37,528 nt of DNA from a virus: the IMG/VR virus record IMGVR_UViG_3300043438_002023, positions 1 through 37,528 of that record. The stretch is one strand, 5' to 3'. The first letter of the stretch is position 1. Every line of letters begins with the position of its first letter. Shown here piece after piece: positions 21,001-22,765 of this stretch. Under the pieces are notes generated by a model. It worked only from the letters and a program-made list of their open reading frames with translations, made no database searches and had not been told where the DNA came from. The position numbers and the translations under genes were made by a program.

Positions 21001-21332
21001 AAATCGACCCGCTGGACCTGTATATTTTCACATGGAACAACGAGGCCCAGGACACCGACAAGATCAGCATCACGCCGATTGAGGACTTCGTGACAGGCAC
21101 GGTAAACGGCAAAAGCACCAAGTTTCCCCTCACGGTGGCAGAGCAGACAGAGGCCAATCGACGAGTGGGGAGGCAGGCGTATGAATTCCTCATGGCACAA
21201 GGACTTGACCATCGATCTACCAGCAAGCAGGGAGCGGAGCTCATTACCGATGCCTTCCGCTCGATGCAGCGCACCGAAAGGGAGCGGATCCGCAACGAGA
21301 AGATCAACGCAGGCCAGCCACCGCTGAAATAA
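3036..21332 (+). CDS. Giant polyvalent protein (about 6,100 residues, multi-enzyme)
   Basis: One uninterrupted frame of 6,098 codons between terminase and portal. It belongs to the class of phage and conjugative-element 'polyvalent proteins' that join many effector domains and are thought to enter the recipient cell with the DNA. Domains with their own entries are: hydrophobic region, degenerate zincin, intact zincin, ADP-ribosyltransferase, SF2 helicase, N6 methylase, short methylase-associated module, RadC-like JAB, small DMETAQ module, helix-turn-helix, coiled coil and membrane-associated C-terminus. Residues 1-120 are an Arg/Gln/Glu/Ala coiled coil. Residues 1016-1440 are helical, then a Pro-rich linker. 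Residues 2650-2877 and much of 1560-2060 I do not recognise. LFSSP-type linkers recur at residues 2062, 2398, 2650, 2878, 4085, 4619 and 4803. The ATG at 3051 fits the leader-motif spacing better than 3036. Codon use is patchy, as expected of a mosaic. Confidence 0.92.
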   Translation: MAVCGMASRFRSLYDPAAQNALDQVPTAPEPSVDIARAQTLARSSSNPAAQRAGRQMLDEAARQQERSREASQREAERQARKADYEARRAQKEQEKQVAADQARSVREAAAAGAKIETDVATGKRAVATHSDGAVKFETGPVGEPFVQQTAEAAMSSIPGMGGFMSLTRPANQQSLGQTQEVAQTYRDDRGGQVTAALPTKTDPKTGAITSTVQDPVTGRPTAVTLGTDQAIQAKAAKDAELEQRRQEIALRKNRVDQDKMRFTPQWEPVKREFDEAGEALNAFTDPEKIKFIRDPKTGKMAKRDPNTGLPSREYVDPNELAKWTQDKTALEARHERAKAAHDKLSPFAENLNRNETEIEEARLKYVEEKIRHDSGIKEDAPLSSFTTEGKAKALEELSTAKPTTVKLKQQDGSEADVPMLPLKTQDGQSIHIPMVDEAGKKLTKEQALDQYDKKGTHVKLETDQDDSDTVSPFTRKLVNMDIEAARVRSAMSTGKVNPVAGEKRFQLLAELKNQTIEQAKAEATARLEAQGREIAAKFIGTGVKSQQLAGAKSGGYAEFKNELNEMGAWITGNENIREKTAQRFRLSGHNLDRAITMAEGDTKKSLTAMKEQFDKAGINPEERARIIKDAAMAQAWTEKDADNLRQLSTGDLVINPGRVFGQKDALIAEINASDTNPAAKKDAIARLDAMRKAMAETLENDTYYADSGFAEFVQAKAEKGESDKVAMLDEWMAQQKNRNGIFKAVDAVKVGLQTGTIGIAKTAVGGAAGISALVGADGMAGSLGENAQFLGEASNQIGAAGKTRGLTGGYGITTDLTNTVTQMAPMLVGGWAAGGLKGASQVATRGASVYGWAAAQGYESKLSDALDMAAAKKGSALTSDEIAGVLGQTDTQVAGFLNAAQTVILAAAFPKGAEAGALGKVSASMTVSDFLRRGGMRAVKDGTLRQEIKTIGKNIFADGKDEALEEFSNQVLDGMISVAALDKELQLGTLLEDSFKALALGGGVGGVMPQVYAGQTKQQQHEQLAATLQNQMLGQPDRSMVSTALATLDPQTKAPTEAEIKQARQIVQPSVAALKEIEERRAAYKAAIKAKDYKGAAAIDQEINDKFTQAQTDAALAAADAVLLTRELAGIEEQAKEAVGQANAALYQAKATGDKQGIAAAEANLEQVTKDAPNVPLARAAVKLATGQDISALTDSELRAVGYKPGESGAPVQMTTSELKAQGLAKPLVRMDTADGSAVILDEAIDQVIQTSTLAALRIQLGEQAAMEAAQARYDSAQQATTPPTNEQDPQGTPGQEVTPENPQPAPADANAPLPAGGNGTPAPVSGGTGATSAQASVNLAEMEAGKYEAARSINPNMPDAASTVKVAINRNQPVSVSMAKAAGVNPEGYTRQGALMVPSVRDATSTQNQGDAMRNPNDSDSRDATSGEKDVRVMRNPEKSGSRDALPAQPEPQSAAQSAIDRAKARFPGLTGGFQIVEGGDGTTGGAQASGATITILTGDLERELSGYAPEKQDSRVDAVIDEEVIHLAQFEAARRSGESVEDFYGALWGEFTPAQRKAAASTYQATFDKQEDWQKAAETVRILIQQRADGRVTELTKAFNKNIPARLVEILKAAVEFLKSSIENGEISQRVQDAITGIEAILAEYSTDKTTDKKQAATPVNQATARETQDKTTDTATTEESFAVDPAQDLRDATETIRQAVVAALASNPALEGTDLGFDLEDIAFDMAEALATVPADQRKGMVDAAIAAWLEDNIAEKPAKATGTADQKARRKAWRQAAQEKLNAAARAILNSGVHEAFSAVFDKGRITPMPNILGLIRKRRADGKTLTQREIDIWQNESEWNGALKKSNYTGGGQNPLARAMIDLIMARQGEGQSPNTMADALKRVGTGKLKDMDSASDMWEQLAKELRAVTSGKSEDKAGYNPMDDPNYEPTDAEIAEWEAKQAATAQDQDQQPYVTLGDAYGYAIEAFGPDAPITQKIGTISEHADRFYRDDMPSVRAVISAEFARHANGQAIVEAPKPEFEGPAAAFYRFFITTPAEKMREMLASLPVADVDSALFSSPSPGNIRLDLISSFSKPPASYTYETSNERRESILSIARKHGLRLVNPADQGTAIRRFQEVYGVTVTFYEGGSPKNTGFVSGNNIFVNSERNDIPTSWTLTHELIHVGQKDLTAGTPEISGLIGSLLSDTELKAVEDRLLSEGYKRHELATEIPAFLIADAVTDGEVFGFDSFARGAELKASLVDWFDSLQSLNPELLKTATDDELTRLNSSPTQPGFSFDQTTDAGDASQKGFNFGTLPPGPNAKFVENTQKAYDHATTDKARENIAKDSAAREGMKNRGKVQNVPQGMMDFGMSGSFGTKDQPSLFDAGPNGRPSIQTTDGGTLEAPGQISLFSSPAWHGTPHKVDKFRLAKIGTGEGALAFGWGLYFAGLKKVAEDYQKKLADGSLLTRDGQIFDDRKELKNMNVRSVLNRNDGDIDAAIARAKQVIESIPETQGAEYAANDIQRLERLKEEGGLRKSTGYLYTVTLDVNDEDLLDWDKPLSEQSEKVQAAIKSQMPQRSWEIMKSRSGQEYYERYWNAKSAAMEGDIRSASLAINSLGIPGIRYLDGNSRADGQGSYNYVIFDESLIKITEENGKPVETAALFSSPSNQRSLDFGFSGSLGTRDQEGFDFSAKPVTGPAKMPRRLPDTAFTRTIDRMGPDRGELRKFDKEAYEAKYDRISKEEQAKDAANDAKIDAWLATIPENKPISFEVGNPAEDFSGFNVVTKNASDPARPWRATWWRRYPRPEWTDAQEEEYEALFKKTRTGMMGVSDEEYRAVHARLNELADIQRLPGKTRMIPTGHQEFKTRREALDDAVSMTEGNPEPIIGALFSSPTRGQGSFDFGTTGSFNTRNQPGFDFGTPQQPTPQDTAKPAESPQAETPSQSTRPRSAVQNLWDWASDASASIDPRAPQGNLFDTTPKTTDTQSNDIPSSTNLEPDRQKSNTGNGGRQGGVSTRRGSTRQAGRSLDEGGSRSGDAGQGGAMPAGVPSATDGITGDPSVSPTEPAAQGGDSRDSGRSGRRGPDDGGLSPQRPGANEPRINLVLTPESTGPLAPSSPRSAQGSVTGEWKSPLTPEQQGDVEFIDARLNQNGHPGVLLTNGTGTGKTFSGLGAIKQALDRGAMHILVVAPSDKVGSDWKNTAQEFFNIQDAAQLVDTKDNGGTNRLVMTTYANLGQNANLVNRPWDLIVADEAHYLSQNKEGKDTNALDTLRALTFHKNGIFRRAEMLEPEAAEISKQIRKLPFRERMSPIRTAQMEQADRALSAARERIKSQMPAREARPKAILLSATPFAWHFSLDYAEGYLFDHGPEPTSRAYNTPSARDRFYIENFGYRMRTGKLTQPDAAAATATGILERRFAEKLMKEKAMSGRALQVEQDYSRQFILSETKLGEQIDAIIKAIRENPRFTVLSDYIGLGDYLARRYLLEGMKARESVDRIRKHLAMGRKVVVFHDYKKGGAVNPLRAVFHKGDVIEQRNQETGEMETINLPMRLAELKRAIPGYAATERELDGLLSPIDRIEREFPQARIFNGSVPKGQRRAIVDEFNRSGSSVNVILVQRASGKEGISLHDRDAKHQRVFIDIGLANRPTDAIQGEGRIYRHGVRSNAIVEYLSTGTDFERQTFAETIAKRSSTAENLAMGERARSLLQSFANGYNEAEAIDPNDNQGTGGKEMDRQIEEGSSYKTAVALFYTNQKKTSRNKSSEGSDYFATPEPLGFKMVEWADIQPGEKVLEPSAGHGAIARFFPDSTNRHGIEPSSELASRLALNATDITIHRQRFEDYNVMNKFNAVVMNPPFGTAGKTAMDHLIKALGHLRNGGRVVALIPEGSSMEKRFDKWYESDEAKNYYVRAEIKLPTSTFERAGTGVSTRVVIIDKMVARKGDEQKNLENTRIDLTRHETLQEFINELEFITVPPRPEVAPVAAEEAEAEQAANLVTGGRDFILPSTIPQPEAETTFSTAEFNHSKTGAPLFVAKIERRLSKDEYARVAASAKAFGGYYSSYNKEGAIPGFHFKSAEARDVFIGGASGESPLGSSPTALFSSPTPVTSEQLGTVLLDKIGEEALRVEQPKAKYEDKRQQLFDFAQSIIEGDPESGQDTGNDAASGDVAGERMLLGRLGDASIIRQRLARDIQTDLQVRFIGDTIGSPEDLAVKAQALRNPRFETFYVLAAKHRTARAKNGAGYQILDAMAITSRVPTSAAVFVDGKNMEDGMKDHLDFLQRVNATHYFLLHNHPSGDPSPSSADLRMTMLHAKEMEKQGIKLVDHIVINHEPFASIDAYGVINSNSIPASSLREVGTEYDPYRWPSKFIDGVKDIGMDGNSPDQIASIARDIEADRANPDHVLGFIVNARGRIVATFTGTQDQVFTIGKDALVDYTRDQGGARLMLHAKAADRLAAERMINSFHGLNVRNLLTDIVVDFKTASGQTHYISGVESGLFVPPPQFYGEENKSAGMRVQEGNQPDLFAAATAPDATQRLGTVKVGTKNALGAYRALTAKRDAGKALTGEEEQTLLDAEQALGQKLAFDMDALRSTAPVTETPAPTAPAAVFGQNRQAGQDEMSRAGEIDRSGQISLLSSPTPAQDADYLAAVESGDMETAQRMVDEAAKKAGYNMSHRQRSPDVKKTGDVLLFVDDTTSNTSYGSHDFVVKGLSEIPDYVKTFAFDYYGDEGQTEPEDILESAQAWDDRQFVSDLWQKYGDTFLDEGIVGFKTPDGAVVFDRATALANGQIKSADPVTRDADGNVIPLSQRFNPAKDSILFSSPTPETIDWKKFPPVFKLVYAAILEGQSVAQIAKKLRITEKAVTNISTQLSTRVQALDEAADGKLVPKMNDGLLERGRPERAMSVSSPEVARILQIRQDNGDPEVIANAETYANAKRMIAADYQGTIERITNRRANGEDLTLDEVAAAQMILLGKVGKKRSQMTPEEKVQLGWLAMDWVEQGTEDARRLQIRRDVTHSPAERAALYFAKELYTPQDKATVEALKKAKGRKAKEEVMKRFMERSEGLKSRLKERGIDLEASLEEFRRQQDEKQAMEESVKQAHDRLTNGYQDEVSSLQDQLAKANEATAAAQAMGLASKEQIAKMEADAAAMAEKLKKARADLSKARMLEPGLVLRTALLNLTDAQKAAMETLLNGGTIENALAVGGMTQEALKKLYINFGNVLKKARLEAQALAKQRMLEMPPVLMSSSMESDELRMVGYVPWGELEERKAPITPEQVKVKPKKQPKAKPAEPVTLTPEQQEAIDAAFERFKNADPATWTTLFETESKTLAPLIGQVGFEEFKGRLLQPWKDRWQTEMDGIANPAARITFEEWIAKPSTKETANRERDLFPQPINETTGTFDTTAPNREGSLFPAPINETTGTWNDTRPYTSQGELIREEISTTTGLLDFNDPLSVRNALREISTGRSSTMDRIMEFWRASILSGPQTAIVNTMSNFAFGGFNMGPRRVVEAGVNSMLNLAGIKSNESADFGELVVMAKHLRGAAKLAGLKMLQSWREESANFKAYALASENQLNFGGKDWESFEPALPGKLGTFMRAISFRHMQAADEFMKFFFGQVEAAAQAHRIAKSEGLKGKDYQARLDDLIERKGSEAWQKTFDIMQRNTFQEEMVPLGENTAAIRIFDTIAMKAKSARRMPYIGRPITFFLPFINTPTNIAKQAVEMSPLGGMLALIDGSRALKRRLSAGKLNADGMRISKEEAKMMADELYDKERFVKDMTNQVIAWGLYFAISAMVDGDDDDELPLITGTMAYTITKRGERDVAERVMPPQSIRIPGTNTFMSYSRMDPFATIMAGMVDMTRSLNREGGMNSKVATDFLVHTKNAMKDKTFLQGVSNMINALEDPSRVMERLSAGILTGFVPNLIRQPIRESDMMKRDVSPRESDGLAMSIAKRIGYSIVPASAPLKIDVWGRELPANHGEMIGGHPVANAIFRTLDPTNLTVGAKIDPLDLYIFTWNNEAQDTDKISITPIEDFVTGTVNGKSTKFPLTVAEQTEANRRVGRQAYEFLMAQGLDHRSTSKQGAELITDAFRSMQRTERERIRNEKINAGQPPLK
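5280..6080 (+). other. Hydrophobic, Gly/Ala-rich region of the giant protein
   Basis: Residues about 749-1015 contain several Gly- and Ala-rich hydrophobic stretches (for example IGIAKTAVGGAAGISALVG and TQMAPMLVGGWAAGG). They are followed by DEALEEFSNQVLDGM, an acidic helix with an 'EE..NQ' core that I associate with large ejected phage proteins. This composition suits membrane insertion or channel formation during DNA ejection. That role is inferred, not shown. Confidence 0.45.
7241..7376 (+). repeat. 63-bp tandem repeat, about 2.2 units, in frame
   Basis: TCGCGATGCGACTTC occurs at 7241-7255 and 7304-7318. ATGCGAAATCC occurs at 7278-7288 and 7341-7351. A third, variant start (TCGTGATGCG) lies at 7367. 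The period is exactly 63 bases (21 codons), so the frame is kept and the protein repeats RDAT...MRNP...SRDA. Unit 2 ends in a perfect 7-bp hairpin with a GAAA loop (7348-7365). It lies in a Pro-rich linker between domains. Confidence 0.75.
7405..7830 (+). other. Degenerate zincin-like domain of the giant protein
   Basis: Residues about 1457-1598. The helix DEEVIHLAQFEAA (1524 on) sits where a zinc metallopeptidase HExxH would be, but the first His is Glu (EEVIH, His1529). The surrounding pattern is a beta-strand (SGATITILTGDL), the helix, then ESVEDFYGALWGEFT. It resembles the metallopeptidase modules of polyvalent proteins. With one zinc ligand missing it is probably catalytically dead or binds metal differently. 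Confidence 0.4.
9250..9840 (+). other. Zincin metallopeptidase domain of the giant protein
   Basis: Residues about 2072-2268. An intact zinc site LTHELIHVGQ (His2166, Glu2167, His2170) follows a beta-strand and loop (NTGFVSGNNIFVNSER). The later helix ELATEIPAFLIAD could give the third ligand. It would be a peptidase acting on host proteins or on the polyprotein itself. LFSSP linkers at 2062 and 2398 bracket it. Confidence 0.7.
10236..10970 (+). other. ADP-ribosyltransferase domain of the giant protein
   Basis: Residues about 2401-2645. The start AWHGTPHKVDKF, followed by GALAFGWGLYFA and, late in the domain, LGIPGIRYLDG and YNYVIFDE, matches the ART module seen in polyvalent proteins (the 'HGT' strand binds NAD, and the 'GLYFA' turn follows). 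It would transfer ADP-ribose from NAD to a host target. The middle (about 10345-10610) is clearly richer in A and T than the flanks, suggesting exchange by recombination. Confidence 0.75.
11962..12375 (+). CDS. Nested gene in +1 frame inside the giant gene, unknown function
   Basis: 137 residues from ATG 11962 to TAA 12373-12375, read in the +1 frame of the giant gene. The product reads as an ordinary soluble helical protein: MTFLAAPIWNQIARS, then acidic helices such as IPEILDAADAVDLMT, ending RKALARWLQVAHG. Over the same bases the main frame gives only a disordered Gly/Ser/Arg/Pro linker. By my count 97 of 137 sense codons in the nested frame end in G or C (71%) against 61 of 137 (45%) in the main frame, so the nested frame has the codon bias of the neighbouring domains. 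No ribosome binding site is evident. It may be expressed separately, or be an older gene trapped when flanking genes fused. I recognise no family. Confidence 0.6.
   Translation: MTFLAAPIWNQIARSQTLETEAAKVAFQLDGDQLAKQDDLWMKAEAAAGTPDKVARCLPVCLPLLTESLAIQAYLQQNPQLKGAIPEILDAADAVDLMTADYHLNAQEQTSLESILSSPRKALARWLQVAHGARRAA
12399..14150 (+). other. SF2 helicase domain of the giant protein
   Basis: Residues about 3122-3705. Walker A NGTGTGKT (Lys3154), DEAH box VADEAH (Asp3239-His3242), motif III LLSATPF (about 3333-3339), and a C-terminal lobe with FNGSVPKGQRR, ASGKEGISLHD and motif VI IQGEGRIYRHG. This is a DEAH Snf2/SSL2-like helicase. Directly fused to the methylase that follows, it forms the pair known from DarB-type antirestriction proteins. 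Confidence 0.88.
14290..14830 (+). other. N6-adenine DNA methylase domain of the giant protein
   Basis: Residues about 3752-3932. Motif I VLEPSAGHGAI (3778 on) binds S-adenosylmethionine, and motif IV VMNPPFG (NPPF at 3840) is the catalytic loop of N6-adenine methylases. DYFATPEPLGFKMVEWA just before motif I is the usual lead-in. It could mark incoming phage DNA against host restriction. Confidence 0.88.
14990..15245 (+). other. Short methylase-associated module of the giant protein
   Basis: Residues about 3985-4070: TTFSTAEFNHSKTGAPLF, then IERRLSKDEYARVAASAKAF, then GGYYSSYNKEGAIPGFHFKS. This small alpha/beta unit often follows helicase-methylase fusions in mobile-element proteins. Its role is unknown; DNA contact is a guess. 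Confidence 0.4.
15330..16500 (+). other. RadC-like JAB metallo-domain of the giant protein
   Basis: Residues about 4099-4488. LHNHPSGDPSPSSADLRM carries the JAMM zinc site (His4277, His4279, Asp4290), and the strand VDHIVINHE follows. The family includes deubiquitinase-type peptidases and bacterial RadC. A second alpha/beta part (about 4330-4488) follows. Possible peptidase or DNA-associated role. Confidence 0.8.
16902..17445 (+). other. Small module after QISLL/SSP linker, giant protein
   Basis: Residues about 4623-4803. It starts with DADYLAAVESGDMETAQRMVDEAAKKAGY, a helical hairpin often seen at the front of enzyme modules in polyvalent proteins. An alpha/beta part with an AT-rich stretch (about 17030-17350) follows. 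It ends with the seventh LFSSP linker. The enzyme type is not recognised. Confidence 0.4.
17470..17610 (+). other. Helix-turn-helix in the giant protein
   Basis: Residues about 4812-4860. VYAAILEGQSVAQIAKKLRITEKAVTNISTQL (written here in part) has the spacing of a sigma-region-4 or LuxR-type helix-turn-helix, with GQSVAQIAKKL as the first helix and turn and TEKAVTNI as the recognition helix. It could tether the protein to DNA. Confidence 0.5.
18130..18490 (+). other. Coiled-coil region of the giant protein
   Basis: Residues about 5033-5152 are charged heptad-like helices (LKSRLKERGIDLEASLEEF, then SLQDQLAKANEATAAAQAMG). They probably mediate oligomerisation or act as a spacer before the C-terminal region. 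Confidence 0.6.
19400..21332 (+). other. Membrane-associated C-terminal region of the giant protein
   Basis: Residues about 5455-6098. MEFWRASILSGPQTAIVNTM, then FFLPFINTPTNIAKQ (about 5690-5704), then the hydrophobic segment VIAWGLYFAISAMV (about 5766-5779) before an acidic run DGDDDDEL. The order 'WR..ILSGP...N..SN' then 'PF..TPTNIAK' recurs at the C-termini of polyvalent phage proteins, where it probably contacts the virion or the membrane during ejection. Confidence 0.55.
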
Positions 21333-21370
21333 CCTTGCGTTCATGGCCTCGATGTTCTATCCGTCGGGGC

Positions 21371-21619
21371 ATGAAAGTTGACTTCTTCCGCCCGCCAAGT
21401 GGTCCCGGCCTCTCTGGCTGCGAGTCAATTCCTGGATTTGGTTCTGAAAACTGCCCGTCGCGAACGCGATTTGAAACCTACGAGATCGAAGTAAAGGCAG
21501 ACGACTGGAAAACGGCAGAAGACGGCCGTCTCTACTTTGTCAGCCCGGTTTCAGGATTCCGCGTTTACGCAAGACAGCCAAAGCAGACAGTGAAGTTCGC
21601 CGTGATTCCAAAGCCATGA
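21371..21619 (+). CDS. Small hypothetical protein
   Basis: 82 residues from ATG 21371, the first ATG after the giant gene that leaves the conserved-looking body intact. The preceding CGGGGC resembles the bases before the ATGs at 865 and 28635. The frame is open further upstream (to 21335), but no good start was preferred there. The first half is Gly-, Pro- and Ser-rich with two Cys. The second half is beta-rich with RLYFVSPVSGFRVYARQ. No family is recognised. The TGA overlaps the next ATG (ATGA), so the next gene is probably translationally coupled. Confidence 0.6.
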   Translation: MKVDFFRPPSGPGLSGCESIPGFGSENCPSRTRFETYEIEVKADDWKTAEDGRLYFVSPVSGFRVYARQPKQTVKFAVIPKP

Positions 21620-21975
21620 AACGCCGCTCATTCCTCGCCACCATCGCAGGCATCATCGCCGCTCCGTTCGTCGCCAAAAAGGCGATAGCGGAGACTCCAG
21701 CAGCCAAGCCCTACACCGTCGCTGTTGATTTCGCGCGGGATTCTGTGCCGGATCGTCACAGCGTCACGCTGATGGAAGTAGGGTCGGATGGAGCGAAGCG
21801 GGTAATGAGCCACCGCAAAGGCATCTTTGATGAACAGAACGAAGCTCTCGATCTTTGGCATAACCGCGCCAAATGGGAGATCACCAGACAAGCCAAGTGG
21901 CAGTTCGGACCGGGATCAAGACCATCCTTCCCTCATCTTTCCGAAGTCACAAAATGGAAAGGACCAAAAGCATGA
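21616..21975 (+). CDS. Small exported protein with Tat-type signal
   Basis: 119 residues. The N-terminus KRRSFLATIAG fits the twin-arginine consensus ([ST]-R-R-x-F-L-x). A hydrophobic stretch (IAGIIAAPFVA) follows, then a probable cleavage site after AIA (about residue 25). The mature part (about 94 residues) is Trp- and Lys-containing with DLWHNRAKWEITRQAKWQFG, and I do not recognise it. It overlaps both neighbours by ATGA, in a four-gene cluster after the giant gene. A folded phage protein sent through the Tat system could act at the envelope. A plain lipid-free Sec signal is the alternative reading. Confidence 0.7.
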   Translation: MKRRSFLATIAGIIAAPFVAKKAIAETPAAKPYTVAVDFARDSVPDRHSVTLMEVGSDGAKRVMSHRKGIFDEQNEALDLWHNRAKWEITRQAKWQFGPGSRPSFPHLSEVTKWKGPKA

Positions 21976-22145
21976 AACATCCTCTACCAACACCTTTTCA
22001 ATCGCAGATTTTGGACATGATCGCCAAGGGTGGAAAGCTGTTGATTTTCCCCTCTCGCAAGCGTGGCATGAGTATCCTTTACCGCATGAGAATCTGCCAG
22101 GAAATCAAAGCCGGGAGATACATTCCCAAAGGACCAGCACAGTAA
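21972..22145 (+). CDS. Small basic hypothetical protein
   Basis: 57 residues from ATG 21972, which overlaps the previous TGA as ATGA. An upstream in-frame extension to 21873 lies inside the Tat-protein gene and is not needed. The protein is basic (KRGMSILYRMRICQEIKAGRYIP), with a helix that could bind nucleic acid. No family is recognised. The short size and the coupling suggest an accessory protein made with its neighbours. Confidence 0.55.
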   Translation: MKHPLPTPFQSQILDMIAKGGKLLIFPSRKRGMSILYRMRICQEIKAGRYIPKGPAQ

Positions 22146-22149
22146 AGCC

Positions 22150-22446
22150 ATGACCTACAAAATCGACCCGTCCAAGTTTCTCACTCAGGAAGAATTGGCT
22201 CTTGTTGAAAAAATCAGCAAGCAGTGTGACACCGCCGCCGAGCATTACCATGCCGAGTGCGAGCGCATCTTGTGCGAAAAGCTCACGGAGTTGATCGGCT
22301 ACATGCCGGAAAGTGCGGAGATGAAAGAGCATGGCACTTGCGCGATTGGTCCAGACGGATCGCGGGTTTTCTCGTGGATGGGAACGCCGTTTCTCCAGAT
22401 CGCGCCAATGTGGAATGGGTTCACACCCCAATCACCGATTTCCTGA
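22150..22446 (+). CDS. Hypothetical protein, 98 residues
   Basis: It starts four bases after the previous stop. An acidic helical first half (FLTQEELALVEKISKQCD, then a His- and Cys-containing helix HYHAECERILCEKLTEL) is followed by a Gly/Pro-rich C-terminus ending FTPQSPIS. No family is recognised. The last 26 bases overlap the 3' end of the convergent - strand gene. Confidence 0.55.
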   Translation: MTYKIDPSKFLTQEELALVEKISKQCDTAAEHYHAECERILCEKLTELIGYMPESAEMKEHGTCAIGPDGSRVFSWMGTPFLQIAPMWNGFTPQSPIS

Positions 22447-22675
22447 GTCTTCTTCGATCCCTCCCGAAGCAATCTGCCACCATCTGCCGCGTCATTCCCA
22501 TGTCGCGGATCATCACGCGCCAAACGTGTTTGCGGGCTTCATCGGCGGCGGGAAGCCTGATATGCGCTGTGATATAGACGCTCGGAACATCGTATTCCTT
22601 GGCGGTCTTAAAGACCAGTTCACGGCATTGCACCGCGAGTTCTCGTGTCATCCGCTGGCTGGGTGGTCGAGGCAT
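22421..22675 (-). CDS. Small DnaA domain IV-like DNA-binding protein
   Basis: 84 residues, read leftwards from ATG at 22675. The C-terminal half, ARKHVWRVMIRDMGMTRQMVADCFGRDRRRLRKS (given in part), follows the pattern of the DnaA C-terminal helix-turn-helix: a 'R..A..' helix, then 'G.(S/T)...(I/V)A..FGRD...'. The preceding helix ELVFKTAKEYDV is also like domain IV. There is no AAA+ part. It is one of only two - strand genes in the window and is divergent from the portal gene. It overlaps the 3' end of 22150-22446. It may be a regulator or replication modulator. In a dense + strand cluster an antisense role is also possible. Confidence 0.6.
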   Translation of the reverse strand: MPRPPSQRMTRELAVQCRELVFKTAKEYDVPSVYITAHIRLPAADEARKHVWRVMIRDMGMTRQMVADCFGRDRRRLRKSVIGV

Positions 22676-22765
22676 GGGCTTTTCACTATATGAACTTCTG
22701 AGGATTGTAAAGCAGGCGTAACAACTCTCCCTCTGCGCCCGTTACGCTTGGGCAAAGCATCGGGA
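22676..22765. promoter_or_regulatory. Divergent control region, DnaA-like gene / portal
   Basis: A 90-base gap between divergent starts. On the - strand TTTACA, 15 bases, TATAGT (about 22690-22716) could be a weak sigma-70 promoter for the DnaA-like gene. Leader motif copy 4 for the portal lies at 22733-22747. Confidence 0.3.
22733..22747 (+). promoter_or_regulatory. Leader motif copy 4 (CTGCGCCCGTTACGC)
   Basis: Identical to copy 2 over 15 bases, with a shared CTC just before it. It lies 33 bases from the portal ATG at 22766 and 45 from the in-frame ATG at 22778. Confidence 0.5.
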
